DNA from: an uncultured Pelagibacteraceae bacterium
Lineage (GTDB): Bacteria > Pseudomonadota > Alphaproteobacteria > Pelagibacterales > Pelagibacteraceae
Assembly: GCA_902510635.1 (NCBI GenBank)
Contig: CABXCB010000002.1
Span: forward strand, 1-55,991
Reading direction: 5' to 3'
DNA: 55,991 nucleotides
The notes below the pieces were generated by a model. It was not told the DNA's origin. It did no database searches and worked only from the letters and a program-made list of their open reading frames with translations. Position 1 is the stretch's first letter; each line of letters opens with the position of its first letter. Shown one piece after another: positions 29,722-38,065 of the stretch. A program made the position numbers and the translations under genes.

Positions 29722-30489
29722 ATGTATTTAAAAAAATATAATTTAAAAAATAAATATGCACTAGTAACAGGAGCTGGTAAAGGCTTAGGTAGGGCTTGTG
29801 CGATTGCTCTTGCAGAGGCGGGATGTAATTTGATTATTGTTAGTCGAACAAAAAAAGACCTTGATGGTGTTTCAAAAATTGTAAAGAAATTAAAAGTAAA
29901 ATGTAAATCTTATACATGCGATGTTACAAATTTTAATGAAATCAAAACTATAATTAATAAACAAACAAGAATTGATATTTTGGTTAATAATGCTGGAAAT
30001 AATATCCCTGAACACTTTACAAAAGTTAAAACAAAAAATATGGAATATCTTGTTAAGGTTAATACTATAGCTACATTTAATATTGCCCAATTATGTGCAA
30101 TCAAAATGATGAAATTAAAAACTCGTAAGAAAGTTGGAGGCTCTATTATTAACATGACGTCTCAAATGGGTCATGTTGGTGGACCAATCAGAAGTGTCTA
30201 TAACATGAATAAATGGGGCTTAGAAGGTCTAACAAAAGGTATGGCTGTAGACCTAGCAAAATACAATATAAGAGTAAATGCAGTGGCACCAACATTCGTC
30301 GTTACCCCAATGACAAAAAAATTTCTGAAAAATAAAAAATTTAAAAAAGAAACTTTAAACAACATTCCACTTGGTAGATTTGCTGAAATGTCAGAAATAG
30401 CATCTACAGTTGTTTTTTTAGCATCTGATGCTGCTTCAATGATTCATGGAACTTCTATATTGGTAGATGGCGGATGGACAGCAAAATAA
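29722..30489 (+). CDS. Short-chain dehydrogenase/reductase
   Basis: This 255-residue NAD(P)-dependent oxidoreductase has TGAGKGLG at 16-23 and NNAG at 89-92. The catalytic residues are Ser147, Tyr160 and Lys164 (YNMNK). Arg42 after beta-2 (SRTKKDL) favours NADP. The C-terminal HGTSILVDGGWTAK is a normal FabG-type end. It sits 2 bp after the TerC-like gene and overlaps the M23 gene by 16 bp. The substrate is unknown. It differs clearly from the other SDR in this window. Confidence 0.92.
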   Translation: MYLKKYNLKNKYALVTGAGKGLGRACAIALAEAGCNLIIVSRTKKDLDGVSKIVKKLKVKCKSYTCDVTNFNEIKTIINKQTRIDILVNNAGNNIPEHFTKVKTKNMEYLVKVNTIATFNIAQLCAIKMMKLKTRKKVGGSIINMTSQMGHVGGPIRSVYNMNKWGLEGLTKGMAVDLAKYNIRVNAVAPTFVVTPMTKKFLKNKKFKKETLNNIPLGRFAEMSEIASTVVFLASDAASMIHGTSILVDGGWTAK

Positions 30490-31280
30490 CTAAGTATCTA
30501 TTATTATTTTTTTTTATTTCATGTAAATCTTATGCTGTTGAGTTTAATGGTAAATTTATCCAAGGACATTACATAATAGGTAAAACTGATCCAAATTCTA
30601 CTGTCACCATAGATAAAAAAAACGTCAAAGTTTCTAAAGATGGATATTTTGCGTTTGGATTGGATAGAGAAAGAAAGTATGACGTTGTAATCAAAATTAA
30701 AAAAGATGGAAATATAAATAAAATTATTAAAAAAGTTCAAAAAAGAAAATATAACATCCAAAGAATTGATGGACTTGAAGAAAAAAAAGTAACTCCTCCT
30801 GAAGAAGTCTATGAAAGAATCAAAAATGAAAATAAACTTATCGCCAAAGCAAGAGAGATAAATTCTGATTTAGATTTTTTTAAGGATAAATTCATTTTAC
30901 CATTAGAAAATGCAATAATCACTGGTGTCTATGGAAGTCAAAGAATATTAAATGGCAAACCGCGATGGCCACATTATGGGATTGATTTTGCTGGTGACCT
31001 TGGAACACCAATAAAAGCCATGGCTGATGGCGTTGTTACAATGGCGGAAAAGGATTTATATTTTACAGGTGCAACTTTAATTTTTGATCACGGGCATGGC
31101 ATATCAACTTTGTATATGCATTTAGATGAAATCTTTGTTGAAAAAGGCGATATCGTAAAACAAGGAGATGTTATTGGGACAGTTGGTTCAAGTGGTAGAT
31201 CTACAGGTCCACATTTAGATGTAAGATTAAATTGGTTTGGAACAAGACTAGATCCAGCAACTGTGTTGGATATAAACTAA
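30474..31280 (+). CDS. M23 family metallopeptidase (murein hydrolase-like), exported
   Basis: This 268-residue protein has an N-terminal signal sequence (MDSKITKYLLLFFFISCKSYA), a beta-rich middle part, and a C-terminal M23 domain that would cleave peptidoglycan cross-bridges in the periplasm. Zn-site elements are HYGIDFAG near residue 165 and GPHLDVRLNW at about 245-254. In the latter, the usual H-x-H is H-x-D, with Asp249 replacing the second histidine. The remaining LYMHL and GTVGSSGRSTG motifs are intact. It overlaps the SDR gene by 16 bp and shares one base with the M24 gene. Confidence 0.88.
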   Translation: MDSKITKYLLLFFFISCKSYAVEFNGKFIQGHYIIGKTDPNSTVTIDKKNVKVSKDGYFAFGLDRERKYDVVIKIKKDGNINKIIKKVQKRKYNIQRIDGLEEKKVTPPEEVYERIKNENKLIAKAREINSDLDFFKDKFILPLENAIITGVYGSQRILNGKPRWPHYGIDFAGDLGTPIKAMADGVVTMAEKDLYFTGATLIFDHGHGISTLYMHLDEIFVEKGDIVKQGDVIGTVGSSGRSTGPHLDVRLNWFGTRLDPATVLDIN

Positions 31281-32431
31281 TGGGTCTTCATTTTTCAAAA
31301 AAAGAATTTGCATCAAGAAAATCAAAAGTTTTAAAATCAATGAAAGATAAAAATATAGATGCTCTACTTATGTTTAGACAAGAGTCTATGTACTGGCTAA
31401 CTGGTTATGACACATTTGGTTATGTTTTTTTTCAAAGTTTAATTCTAGATCAAAAGGGAAATGTTGTATTATTAACTAGAGCACCTGACTTAAGACAAGC
31501 ACAAAATACATCCAATATAGAAGATATAAGAATATGGGTTGATAAAGATGGATCAAATCCAACTAATGATCTTAAAATTATTTTAGACGAATTAAATCTA
31601 AAGGGAAAAAAGCTAGGAATTGAATATGAGGCTTATGGGCTTACAGGACGAAATGCACTAAGATTAAATAAATCTTTAGAAAATTATTGTTCAATAGAAG
31701 ATCAATCAGAATTAATTACTAAATTAAGAGTAGTAAAATCAAAAGAAGAAATTGTTTATGTAAGGAAAGCTGCTGAACTTGCAGACAGAGCTTTAGACGA
31801 AGTTTGGAAACATGCAAAAGCTGGAGTTAGTGAGTCTAAAATATTAGCTGAAATGAATAGAATTATATTCGAAGGAGGTGGAGACTATCCTGCAAACGAA
31901 TTTATAATTGGATCAGGAGATAATGCTTTACTCTGTAGATATCAAGCTGAAAAAAAAATATTACAAAACACAGATCAATTAAGTATTGAATGGGCGGGTA
32001 CTTTTAAACATTATCATTCAGCAATGTTCAGAACTATGCCTATTGGTAAAGCAGATTCTAAACATCATAAAATGCATGAAGCGTGCCTTGAAGCATTAAA
32101 AAATTGTGAAAATAAATTAAAACCGGGAAATAATGTAGGTGAAATTTTTGATGTACACGCTAAAACTTTTGATGATCTTGGATATAACAAATCAAGGATG
32201 AATGCTTGTGGGTATTCTTTAGGAAATACTTTTTCACCAAATTGGATGGATTGGCCAATGCTTTATACTGGTAATCCTTATTTAATAGAACCTGGAAATG
32301 TATTTTTTATGCATATGATATTAATGGATTCGGATAACAATCTAGCTATGAATTTAGGTGAAACCTATTTAGTTACAGAAAAAGGTAATGAAAGATTGGG
32401 CAAACAAAAACTGGATCTTGTAACTCTTTAA
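31280..32431 (+). CDS. M24 (pita-bread fold) family protein, creatinase/Xaa-Pro peptidase-like
   Basis: This 383-residue cytoplasmic protein has an N-terminal creatinase-like domain (MKDKNIDALLMFRQESMYWLTGYD) and a C-terminal pita-bread domain (GGGDYPANEFIIGSGDNALLCRY). The two Asp metal ligands of true M24 aminopeptidases are not seen: the regions read SIEWAG and HYHSAMFRT. The later GHG-type histidine is replaced in ACGYSLGNTFSPNW. It therefore resembles metal-free members such as creatinase and ectoine hydrolase (DoeA). The start chosen is the ATG at 31280, which shares a base with the upstream stop; an earlier in-frame start lies inside the M23 gene. Confidence 0.82.
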   Translation: MGLHFSKKEFASRKSKVLKSMKDKNIDALLMFRQESMYWLTGYDTFGYVFFQSLILDQKGNVVLLTRAPDLRQAQNTSNIEDIRIWVDKDGSNPTNDLKIILDELNLKGKKLGIEYEAYGLTGRNALRLNKSLENYCSIEDQSELITKLRVVKSKEEIVYVRKAAELADRALDEVWKHAKAGVSESKILAEMNRIIFEGGGDYPANEFIIGSGDNALLCRYQAEKKILQNTDQLSIEWAGTFKHYHSAMFRTMPIGKADSKHHKMHEACLEALKNCENKLKPGNNVGEIFDVHAKTFDDLGYNKSRMNACGYSLGNTFSPNWMDWPMLYTGNPYLIEPGNVFFMHMILMDSDNNLAMNLGETYLVTEKGNERLGKQKLDLVTL

Positions 32432-32442
32432 GTTTTTAAAAA

Positions 32443-32916
32443 CTATTCCTCATAAAAACCAAGGCTTATCATTAAAGATTTAATTCTTTCAAAATCCATA
32501 TTACTATTAACTCTGGTTTTATTTTTTTTGGTATTTATACCATTGTCCCAATAAATAGTTTTTCTTATTGCAAATACTCCACATAATTCTCGTGTTTCTC
32601 TTTCACACTCTTCAATTGTTTTTCTGCTGTTTGGATTTGTACACTGAGAATAGGGACAGAACCATGACATTGTCCAATTTCCATCTGATGACATTATAAA
32701 CATTAAAGGTTTAGGATTTTTTTTTCTTGAAGACCATGCCTGAACTTTATTTAAATCAACATCAAAATTTCCCCAAATATAATTTGCAAAATCATTTAGT
32801 GCTTGATCTGACATTTTAACCTCTCCCTTACCTTTAACAGCTGAGAAGCTTGGGCTGTATGTAAAAATTGAGATTAAAAAAACTGCTATAAATTTTTTCA
32901 CAAAAAAGCCTAACAT
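32443..32916 (-). CDS. Exported protein of unknown function with four clustered cysteines
   Basis: This 157-residue protein has a hydrophobic signal peptide (about residues 5-26) and probably acts in the periplasm. The mature part contains four cysteines in a 30-residue span (WFCPYSQCTN, then ECERETRELCG), suggesting two disulfides or a metal site. The PLMFIMSSDGNWTMSW segment looks like a beta-strand pair. I do not recognise a family. It lies 24 bp after the 69-residue membrane protein gene on the same strand and converges on the M24 gene. Confidence 0.75.
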   Translation of the reverse strand: MLGFFVKKFIAVFLISIFTYSPSFSAVKGKGEVKMSDQALNDFANYIWGNFDVDLNKVQAWSSRKKNPKPLMFIMSSDGNWTMSWFCPYSQCTNPNSRKTIEECERETRELCGVFAIRKTIYWDNGINTKKNKTRVNSNMDFERIKSLMISLGFYEE

Positions 32917-32940
32917 AAATACTGTTTTTTTTTATATGAT

Positions 32941-33150
32941 TTAATTATTTTGAAGACTTTTTTTAATATCTTCTTCACATTGCTTCTTAACTAAATCTTT
33001 ATCAAAGTTATTTGTACTTTGCTTTTTAGCTAAAACACAGGCTGAGATAGCCTTGTTAATGTTAAAATCTCTATAATTATTTCTAGCAAAATATAATAAA
33101 ATTAAAGATATAATTATGAATATTAGATAGTTTAAAATTTTTTTATTCAT
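32941..33150 (-). CDS. Small membrane-anchored protein of unknown function
   Basis: This 69-residue protein has one N-terminal membrane segment (YLIFIIISLILLYFA) followed by a charged helical tail with two cysteines (ACVLAKKQS and KKQCEEDIKK). The pattern suggests a periplasm-facing tail. No family is recognised. It lies 50 bp from the divergent thiolase start and 24 bp before the exported cysteine-containing protein, with which it probably forms a two-gene operon. Confidence 0.7.
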   Translation of the reverse strand: MNKKILNYLIFIIISLILLYFARNNYRDFNINKAISACVLAKKQSTNNFDKDLVKKQCEEDIKKSLQNN

Positions 33151-33200
33151 CTTAAAATTAATATCTATATTATATACTAATAATTGTGTATTTAATAATT

Positions 33201-34376
33201 ATGAACAACAATAAAGATATTGTAATAACTTCAGCTTTTAGAACCCCAATTGGTTCATTTCAAGGAAGTTTAAAAGATCACAAAGCAACAGAACTTGGAT
33301 CAGCCGTTGTTAAAAAATGCATGGAACACTCTGATCTTAATGGTTCAGAAGTAGATACAGTTATTTTAGGACAAGTATTACAAACTGGATGTGGTCAAAA
33401 TCCAGCGAGACAAGCAGCAATTAATTCAGGAATAGATAAAGATAAAACTGCAACAACAATTAATCAAGTATGCGGTTCCGGTTTGGCAGCAGTAACTTTG
33501 GGTTTTAATTCTTTAAAACTAAATGATACAAATATTATTATTGCAGGAGGTCAAGAGAGTATGACCAATTCTCCACACTATTTAAATTTTAGAATGGAAA
33601 AAAATTTTAGTGAGGAAAAACTAAAAGACTCAATGCTTACTGATGGATTAATAGATGCCTATGGTGATTATCATATGGGAGTGACAGCTGAAAATGTTGC
33701 AGAAAAATATCAAATTACCAGAAATGATCAGGACAGTTTTGCACTTAACTCACAAAAAAAGGCAATAAAAGCTATTAGTGAAAATAGATTTAAAGATGAA
33801 ATAGTTCCTATAAAATTAAAAGACCAAAAGATTTTTGATAAAGATGAATATCCAAGATCAGACACAAATTTAGAAAAATTATCAAATTTAAAAACAGTTT
33901 TTAAACAAAATGGCACTGTGACTGCAGGAAATGCATCAGGATTAAATGATGGTGCTGCAGCAGTAACTTTAATGAACTATAAAACTTCAAAAGATAAAGG
34001 TTTAAAACCAATTGCAAAAATTGTTTCTTGGGCACAAAGTGGTGTTGATCCAAAACTAATGGGAACAGGACCGATACCTGCTTCTAAATTAGCATTAAAA
34101 AAAGCTGGTTGGAATATAAATGATTTAGACTTAGTTGAATCTAATGAAGCCTTTGCTGCACAATCTATTGCTGTAATAAAAGAGCTTGGACTTAAGGAAG
34201 ATATAGTAAATGTTAATGGAGGTGCAATTGCTCTTGGACATCCAATTGGAGCCTCTGGTGCTAGAATTTTAGTAACATTGATACATGAAATGCAAAAAAG
34301 AAAATTTAAAAAAGGTTTAGCTACACTTTGTATTGGTGGTGGTATGGGTATATCAATGTGTATTGAAAATATTTGA
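33201..34376 (+). CDS. Acetyl-CoA C-acetyltransferase (thiolase)
   Basis: This enzyme condenses two acetyl-CoA to acetoacetyl-CoA or cleaves 3-ketoacyl-CoA. The 391-residue protein has the active-site Cys91 (NQVCGSG), His347 in GGAIALGHPIGASGARI and Cys377 in LCIGGGMG. Length and sequence fit the biosynthetic PhaA/AtoB subgroup. An in-frame GTG at 33186 exists, but the ATG at 33201 gives the usual MNNNKDIVITSAFRTPIG start. It stands alone on the plus strand and meets the DAO gene stop-to-stop. No PHA genes are nearby, so acetoacetyl-CoA metabolism in general is the safest call. Confidence 0.93.
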   Translation: MNNNKDIVITSAFRTPIGSFQGSLKDHKATELGSAVVKKCMEHSDLNGSEVDTVILGQVLQTGCGQNPARQAAINSGIDKDKTATTINQVCGSGLAAVTLGFNSLKLNDTNIIIAGGQESMTNSPHYLNFRMEKNFSEEKLKDSMLTDGLIDAYGDYHMGVTAENVAEKYQITRNDQDSFALNSQKKAIKAISENRFKDEIVPIKLKDQKIFDKDEYPRSDTNLEKLSNLKTVFKQNGTVTAGNASGLNDGAAAVTLMNYKTSKDKGLKPIAKIVSWAQSGVDPKLMGTGPIPASKLALKKAGWNINDLDLVESNEAFAAQSIAVIKELGLKEDIVNVNGGAIALGHPIGASGARILVTLIHEMQKRKFKKGLATLCIGGGMGISMCIENI

Positions 34377-35699
34377 TTAAATTTCTGATTTTGCTCTTAA
34401 TCTTTCAATAAATAATCTTGTTTGAACACCTAAATTTAATATAGGACTTGGTGGTAACCAGCTAGGTTTAACTCTTTTGTTTATTATTTCAATTTCTTCA
34501 GATTGTTGTTCTGATGCCATTATAGCTATTTGTTCACCAAACAATGTTCCAACACCTATTCCTGAACCATTATAGCATCCAGCAACATATATATTTTTAT
34601 CAATCATTTCAAAAATTTGAGAACTATTTCTACTTCTTGAAACAATACCTGACCAAGTATCTTCAATTAAATTAGTTTTTAAAGTCGGAAATCTTTTTAT
34701 TAAACCTTTTAAATGTATAAGTTTTCTTTTATCTAGATCTTGTTTAGACATTGAATTAGGATTTCTCATTTCTGCAGTATTTCTTATTAATATTCGTCTA
34801 TCTTTAGTGAAACGAATTGTTGCACCCATTGCTCTTATTGGTAAAACACCCCACTCTTTTGGTTCACCAATAGATTTAAATTCCTCATTATCTAATGGTC
34901 TTGTCATACTTGCAGTAAGAGTTAACGGAAAATTATAATTTTTTTTTATATTTAACGAATTCAAAAAACCGTTAGTACAAAAAATAATTTTATTAGTTTG
35001 AATTATATTTTTTTCAAATTCACAATCAAAATATTTATTATTTTTTTTCCATTTAATTAATGGACTATTTTCATATAATTCAATATTTTTTGGCAATACA
35101 TCTATCATTGCACGTACTAATTTAGCTGGATTAATCAATACTCCACCTTCAGTAAAAACTGCTACTTTATAAAACTTTGTTCCTAATTTTTTTTTTAATT
35201 GTTCCTGATTTAAAATTTTATTACTAAAATTTAATGAGGATAGGAGTTCGCTAAATTTGTTTGCAGCTGATATATCTTTTAATAATGATGAAGCAAAGTA
35301 TTTTCCACATTCATTCCAATCACAGTCCACTTGATATTGTTTTATAAAATTTTTAACAGTATTTATACCTAAGTTATAAATTTTTACTTTTGTTTTATAA
35401 TTATTAATATCTTTGTTTGAGTTAAAACCATCATTTAATGTTGTATCAACTAAATAACCAGAATTTCGAGAGCTTGAACCTTCTCCAGCTAATTGAGAGT
35501 CAACAACAATAATTTTTTTTTCTCCATTTATTTCAGATAGTTTTCTTGCTGCAGATAAACCTGTATAACCAGCTCCAACAATTAAATAATCACACTTTAA
35601 ATTTTTTTTTAAAATTTTAAAATCATTTCTTGATTGCAAAGAATTTAACCAACCACAAAATTTATCATTGATGTTAGTATTCGTTTTAATCAAGTTCAA
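34377..35699 (-). CDS. DAO-type FAD-dependent oxidoreductase (gamma-glutamylputrescine oxidase-like)
   Basis: This 440-residue flavoprotein has the nucleotide site DYLIVGAGYTGLSAARKLSE at about 37-56, a typical GEGSSSRNSGYL flavin-contact motif near 75, and a C-terminal YVAGCYNGSGIGVGTLFGE segment. The family oxidises secondary or primary amines of amino acids and related compounds; PuuB-like proteins are the closest general match. The frame has no ATG at the proper place; the best start is TTG at 35699, which overlaps the carbamoyltransferase end by 14 bp. It appears to be the last gene of the xsc/sxt-like operon. Confidence 0.85.
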   Translation of the reverse strand: MNLIKTNTNINDKFCGWLNSLQSRNDFKILKKNLKCDYLIVGAGYTGLSAARKLSEINGEKKIIVVDSQLAGEGSSSRNSGYLVDTTLNDGFNSNKDINNYKTKVKIYNLGINTVKNFIKQYQVDCDWNECGKYFASSLLKDISAANKFSELLSSLNFSNKILNQEQLKKKLGTKFYKVAVFTEGGVLINPAKLVRAMIDVLPKNIELYENSPLIKWKKNNKYFDCEFEKNIIQTNKIIFCTNGFLNSLNIKKNYNFPLTLTASMTRPLDNEEFKSIGEPKEWGVLPIRAMGATIRFTKDRRILIRNTAEMRNPNSMSKQDLDKRKLIHLKGLIKRFPTLKTNLIEDTWSGIVSRSRNSSQIFEMIDKNIYVAGCYNGSGIGVGTLFGEQIAIMASEQQSEEIEIINKRVKPSWLPPSPILNLGVQTRLFIERLRAKSEI

Positions 35700-37524
35700 A
35701 GTTTTTTGTATAATCTTTTTTAAGAGCTGGGTTTTGATATTTTTTAATTAAATAACAATTACCTATAACTAAATTATCAAGTTCGGTACCCATAAAACAA
35801 TTAAATGCGTCCTCTGGTGTATTAACAATTGGCTCACCTCTTACGTTAAAAGATGTATTTACTATTACTGGACAATTTGTTTTATCTTTAAATTTTTTTA
35901 TTAAATCATAATATTTTTTATTTGTATCACTGCTAACAGTTTGAATTCTTGCTGAATAATCAACATGAGTAACTGCAGGTATTTCTGATCGTTTTATGTT
36001 TAGTTTCTCAATACCAAATAACTTCTTTTCATCTTCAGTCATCTGTTTTTGTTTCTCTTTTTTTATATTGGCAACTAATAACATATATGGACTGTCCTCG
36101 TTTAATTCAAACCAGTCATTAACATTATCTCTTAAAATAGATGGTGCAAAAGGTCTAAAACTTTCCCTGTACTTAACCTTTAAATTAAGATTCTTTTGCA
36201 TAATGGAAGATCTAGGATCTCCTAAAATTGATCTTCCTCCTAAAGCTCTTGGTCCAAATTCCATTCTTCCTTGAAACCAACCTACTGCATTTCCTTTTGA
36301 TAAATCATCTGCTGTTTTTTCTATTAAAACGTCTTCTTCTAATATTTCAAATTTAGCTCCTAGATTATTTAATTTATTTTTTATTTCTTCATTTCCAAAA
36401 GAAGGCCCTAAATATGAACCATTCATTCTATCTTTATTTGTAACTTCTCGATCTTTGTTTAATTCTAAATACCAGAATGCTAGAGCGGCACCCAAAGAAC
36501 CTCCAGCATCTCCTGCTGCTGGCTGAATCCAGATATTTTCAAATATTTTTTCTTTTAGTATTTTTCCATTTGCTACACAATTTAAAGCTACACCCCCAGC
36601 AAGGCACAGATTAGGGATATTAAATTCCTTTCTTAACGACCTGCAAATTTTAATCATAATATCTTCTGTTACTTTTTGAATTGAGGATGCAATATCCATA
36701 TGAAATTGTGTTATTTTATCTTTTTTACTGTCACGTGGGTTTTGACCAAATAAATTGTGAAATTTTTTGTTAGTCATTGAAAGTCCAGTTGTATAATTAA
36801 AGTAATCTTGATTTAACCTAAATGAACCATCATCTTTTATATGAATTAAATTTTTTTGGATTAAATCTATATATTTAGGATCCCCATATGGTGCTAGACC
36901 CATTAGTTTATATTCTCCACTATTAACTTTAAATCCAGTGTAATATGTAAATGCAGAGTACAGAAGTCCTAACGAATGTGGAAAATGAATTTCTTTTTTT
37001 ATTTTAAGACTATTTTTTTTTCCTACAGCTACTGTAGTTGTGGCCCATTCACCAACACCATCAGCAGTTAAAACTATTGCTTCTTCAAATGGAGAAGGGA
37101 AAAAAGCACTCGCTGCATGACTTAAGTGATGTTCTGAAAAAGAAATTTTACTAATTTCATTAAAGTTTATGTCATTTTTTTTAAGTAAATTAAATAACAT
37201 TTTTTTTTGAAATAATTTTTCTCTTAACCATGATGGCATAGCCTTTGAAAATTGCAAAAAACCCCTTGGTGCCATAGCAACATATGTTTCTAAAATTCTT
37301 TCAAATTTAAGAAAAGGTTTTTCAAAAAATACTATATGATCGATTTCAGAAAGTTTAACTTTTGCAAAATTAAGTACAAACTCAATTGCATTGTACGGGT
37401 ATTTTGGGTCGTGTTTTTTTCTAGAGAATCTTTCTTCTTGAGCTGCTGCAATTATTTTACCATCAATAATAATTGCTGCTGCACTATCGTGATAAAAAGC
37501 TGAAATTCCTAAAATTTTAGTCAC
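35686..37524 (-). CDS. Carbamoyltransferase, NodU/CmcH/SxtI-like
   Basis: This enzyme is expected to transfer a carbamoyl group from carbamoyl phosphate, via carbamoyl-AMP, to a hydroxyl group of an unknown acceptor. The 612-residue protein has the N-terminal Kae1-like domain (KILGISAFYHDSAAAI and the metal-binding SEHHLSHAASAF) and the C-terminal TsaC/YrdC-like part (GRMEFGPRALGGRSILGDPR, then CPVIVNTSFNVRGEPIVNTP). The frame is open further upstream, but GTG at 37524 shares a base with the stop of the DUF5989 gene (TAGTG) and gives the family-typical start. It follows sxtJ- and sxtK-like genes. Confidence 0.93.
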   Translation of the reverse strand: MTKILGISAFYHDSAAAIIIDGKIIAAAQEERFSRKKHDPKYPYNAIEFVLNFAKVKLSEIDHIVFFEKPFLKFERILETYVAMAPRGFLQFSKAMPSWLREKLFQKKMLFNLLKKNDINFNEISKISFSEHHLSHAASAFFPSPFEEAIVLTADGVGEWATTTVAVGKKNSLKIKKEIHFPHSLGLLYSAFTYYTGFKVNSGEYKLMGLAPYGDPKYIDLIQKNLIHIKDDGSFRLNQDYFNYTTGLSMTNKKFHNLFGQNPRDSKKDKITQFHMDIASSIQKVTEDIMIKICRSLRKEFNIPNLCLAGGVALNCVANGKILKEKIFENIWIQPAAGDAGGSLGAALAFWYLELNKDREVTNKDRMNGSYLGPSFGNEEIKNKLNNLGAKFEILEEDVLIEKTADDLSKGNAVGWFQGRMEFGPRALGGRSILGDPRSSIMQKNLNLKVKYRESFRPFAPSILRDNVNDWFELNEDSPYMLLVANIKKEKQKQMTEDEKKLFGIEKLNIKRSEIPAVTHVDYSARIQTVSSDTNKKYYDLIKKFKDKTNCPVIVNTSFNVRGEPIVNTPEDAFNCFMGTELDNLVIGNCYLIKKYQNPALKKDYTKNFELD

Positions 37525-37673
37525 TAAAATATTGTATAAATAAAAGGTGCTATTGCAGATCCTTGGCTTAAAATAATTAACCCTCCAAAAATTACCAAAA
37601 CAAAAATAATTGGTAGTAGCCAATACTTTTTTCTAATTTTTAAAAATTCAAAAAATTCTTTTATAAAATCCAT
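37524..37673 (-). CDS. DUF5989/SxtK-like small membrane protein
   Basis: This 49-residue protein lies in the gap between the sxtJ-like and carbamoyltransferase genes. It reads MDFIKEFFEFLKIRKKYWLL and then a single membrane segment of Ile, Val, Phe and Gly ending SQGSAIAPFIYTIF. This layout (amphipathic head with KKYWL, one membrane helix, SQGSAIAPFIY end) is characteristic of the DUF5989 peptides that accompany O-carbamoyltransferases, such as SxtK beside SxtI. The stop TAG overlaps the GTG start of the carbamoyltransferase, and the start lies 1 bp from the sxtJ-like stop. Confidence 0.9.
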   Translation of the reverse strand: MDFIKEFFEFLKIRKKYWLLPIIFVLVIFGGLIILSQGSAIAPFIYTIF

Positions 37674-37674
37674 T

Positions 37675-38064
37675 TTAAAACTGATTTTTCATACTAGACT
37701 TAATATCTTTTTTTTCAATCCAATAAGTATTGGCACTATTTTTTTTTAAATTGATTAAGTCTTTTCTAAACAATTTCATTAATAAACCTGTTGGTGTAAC
37801 TACTAAAAAAAAAACTATTCCCATTACTATTGGAGAAATAAAATTTCCCAAAAAAATTCCAAATCTAAACCAAACTTTATTAAGTGGTGAAAGTATTTTT
37901 GAATTTAGTACTCCTAGGATTAAAAAAATTAATGATATCAAAATTGACCAGATTCTTAATTCGTTTCCGCTTAAAATTGGCCACAAACCAATAGATAAAA
38001 ATACAATGAAGAAGACTATTCCGAAGCTTCTGTTTGATCCTATTTTTATATTTTTATATTTCAA
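37675..38064 (-). CDS. SxtJ-like membrane protein
   Basis: This 129-residue membrane protein has about three hydrophobic segments: SFGIVFFIVFLSIGLWPIL, IWSILISLIFLILGVL, and ISPIVMGIVFFLVVTPTGLLMKLF. The SNRSFGIVF beginning and the W-x3-G-x2-G--ISP-V pattern fit the SxtJ family found beside carbamoyltransferases. No ATG is available; the only sensible start is TTG at 38064, 1 bp after the xsc stop. The C-terminal TYWIEKKD segment is cytoplasmic in prediction. Function is unknown; it probably supports or anchors the carbamoyltransferase at the membrane. Confidence 0.82.
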   Translation of the reverse strand: MKYKNIKIGSNRSFGIVFFIVFLSIGLWPILSGNELRIWSILISLIFLILGVLNSKILSPLNKVWFRFGIFLGNFISPIVMGIVFFLVVTPTGLLMKLFRKDLINLKKNSANTYWIEKKDIKSSMKNQF

Positions 38065-38065
38065 T

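Noticed and set aside
31280..32431. DMSP lyase DddP
   Set aside because: DddP is also an M24 relative found in marine Alphaproteobacteria, but it is longer and I could not match its active-site pattern; the creatinase/DoeA-like call is safer.
35686..37524. NodU nodulation protein interpretation of the carbamoyltransferase
   Set aside because: NodU is only the best-known member of the family. No nod genes are present, and the sxtJ/DUF5989 neighbours point to the SxtI-type O-carbamoyltransferase group.
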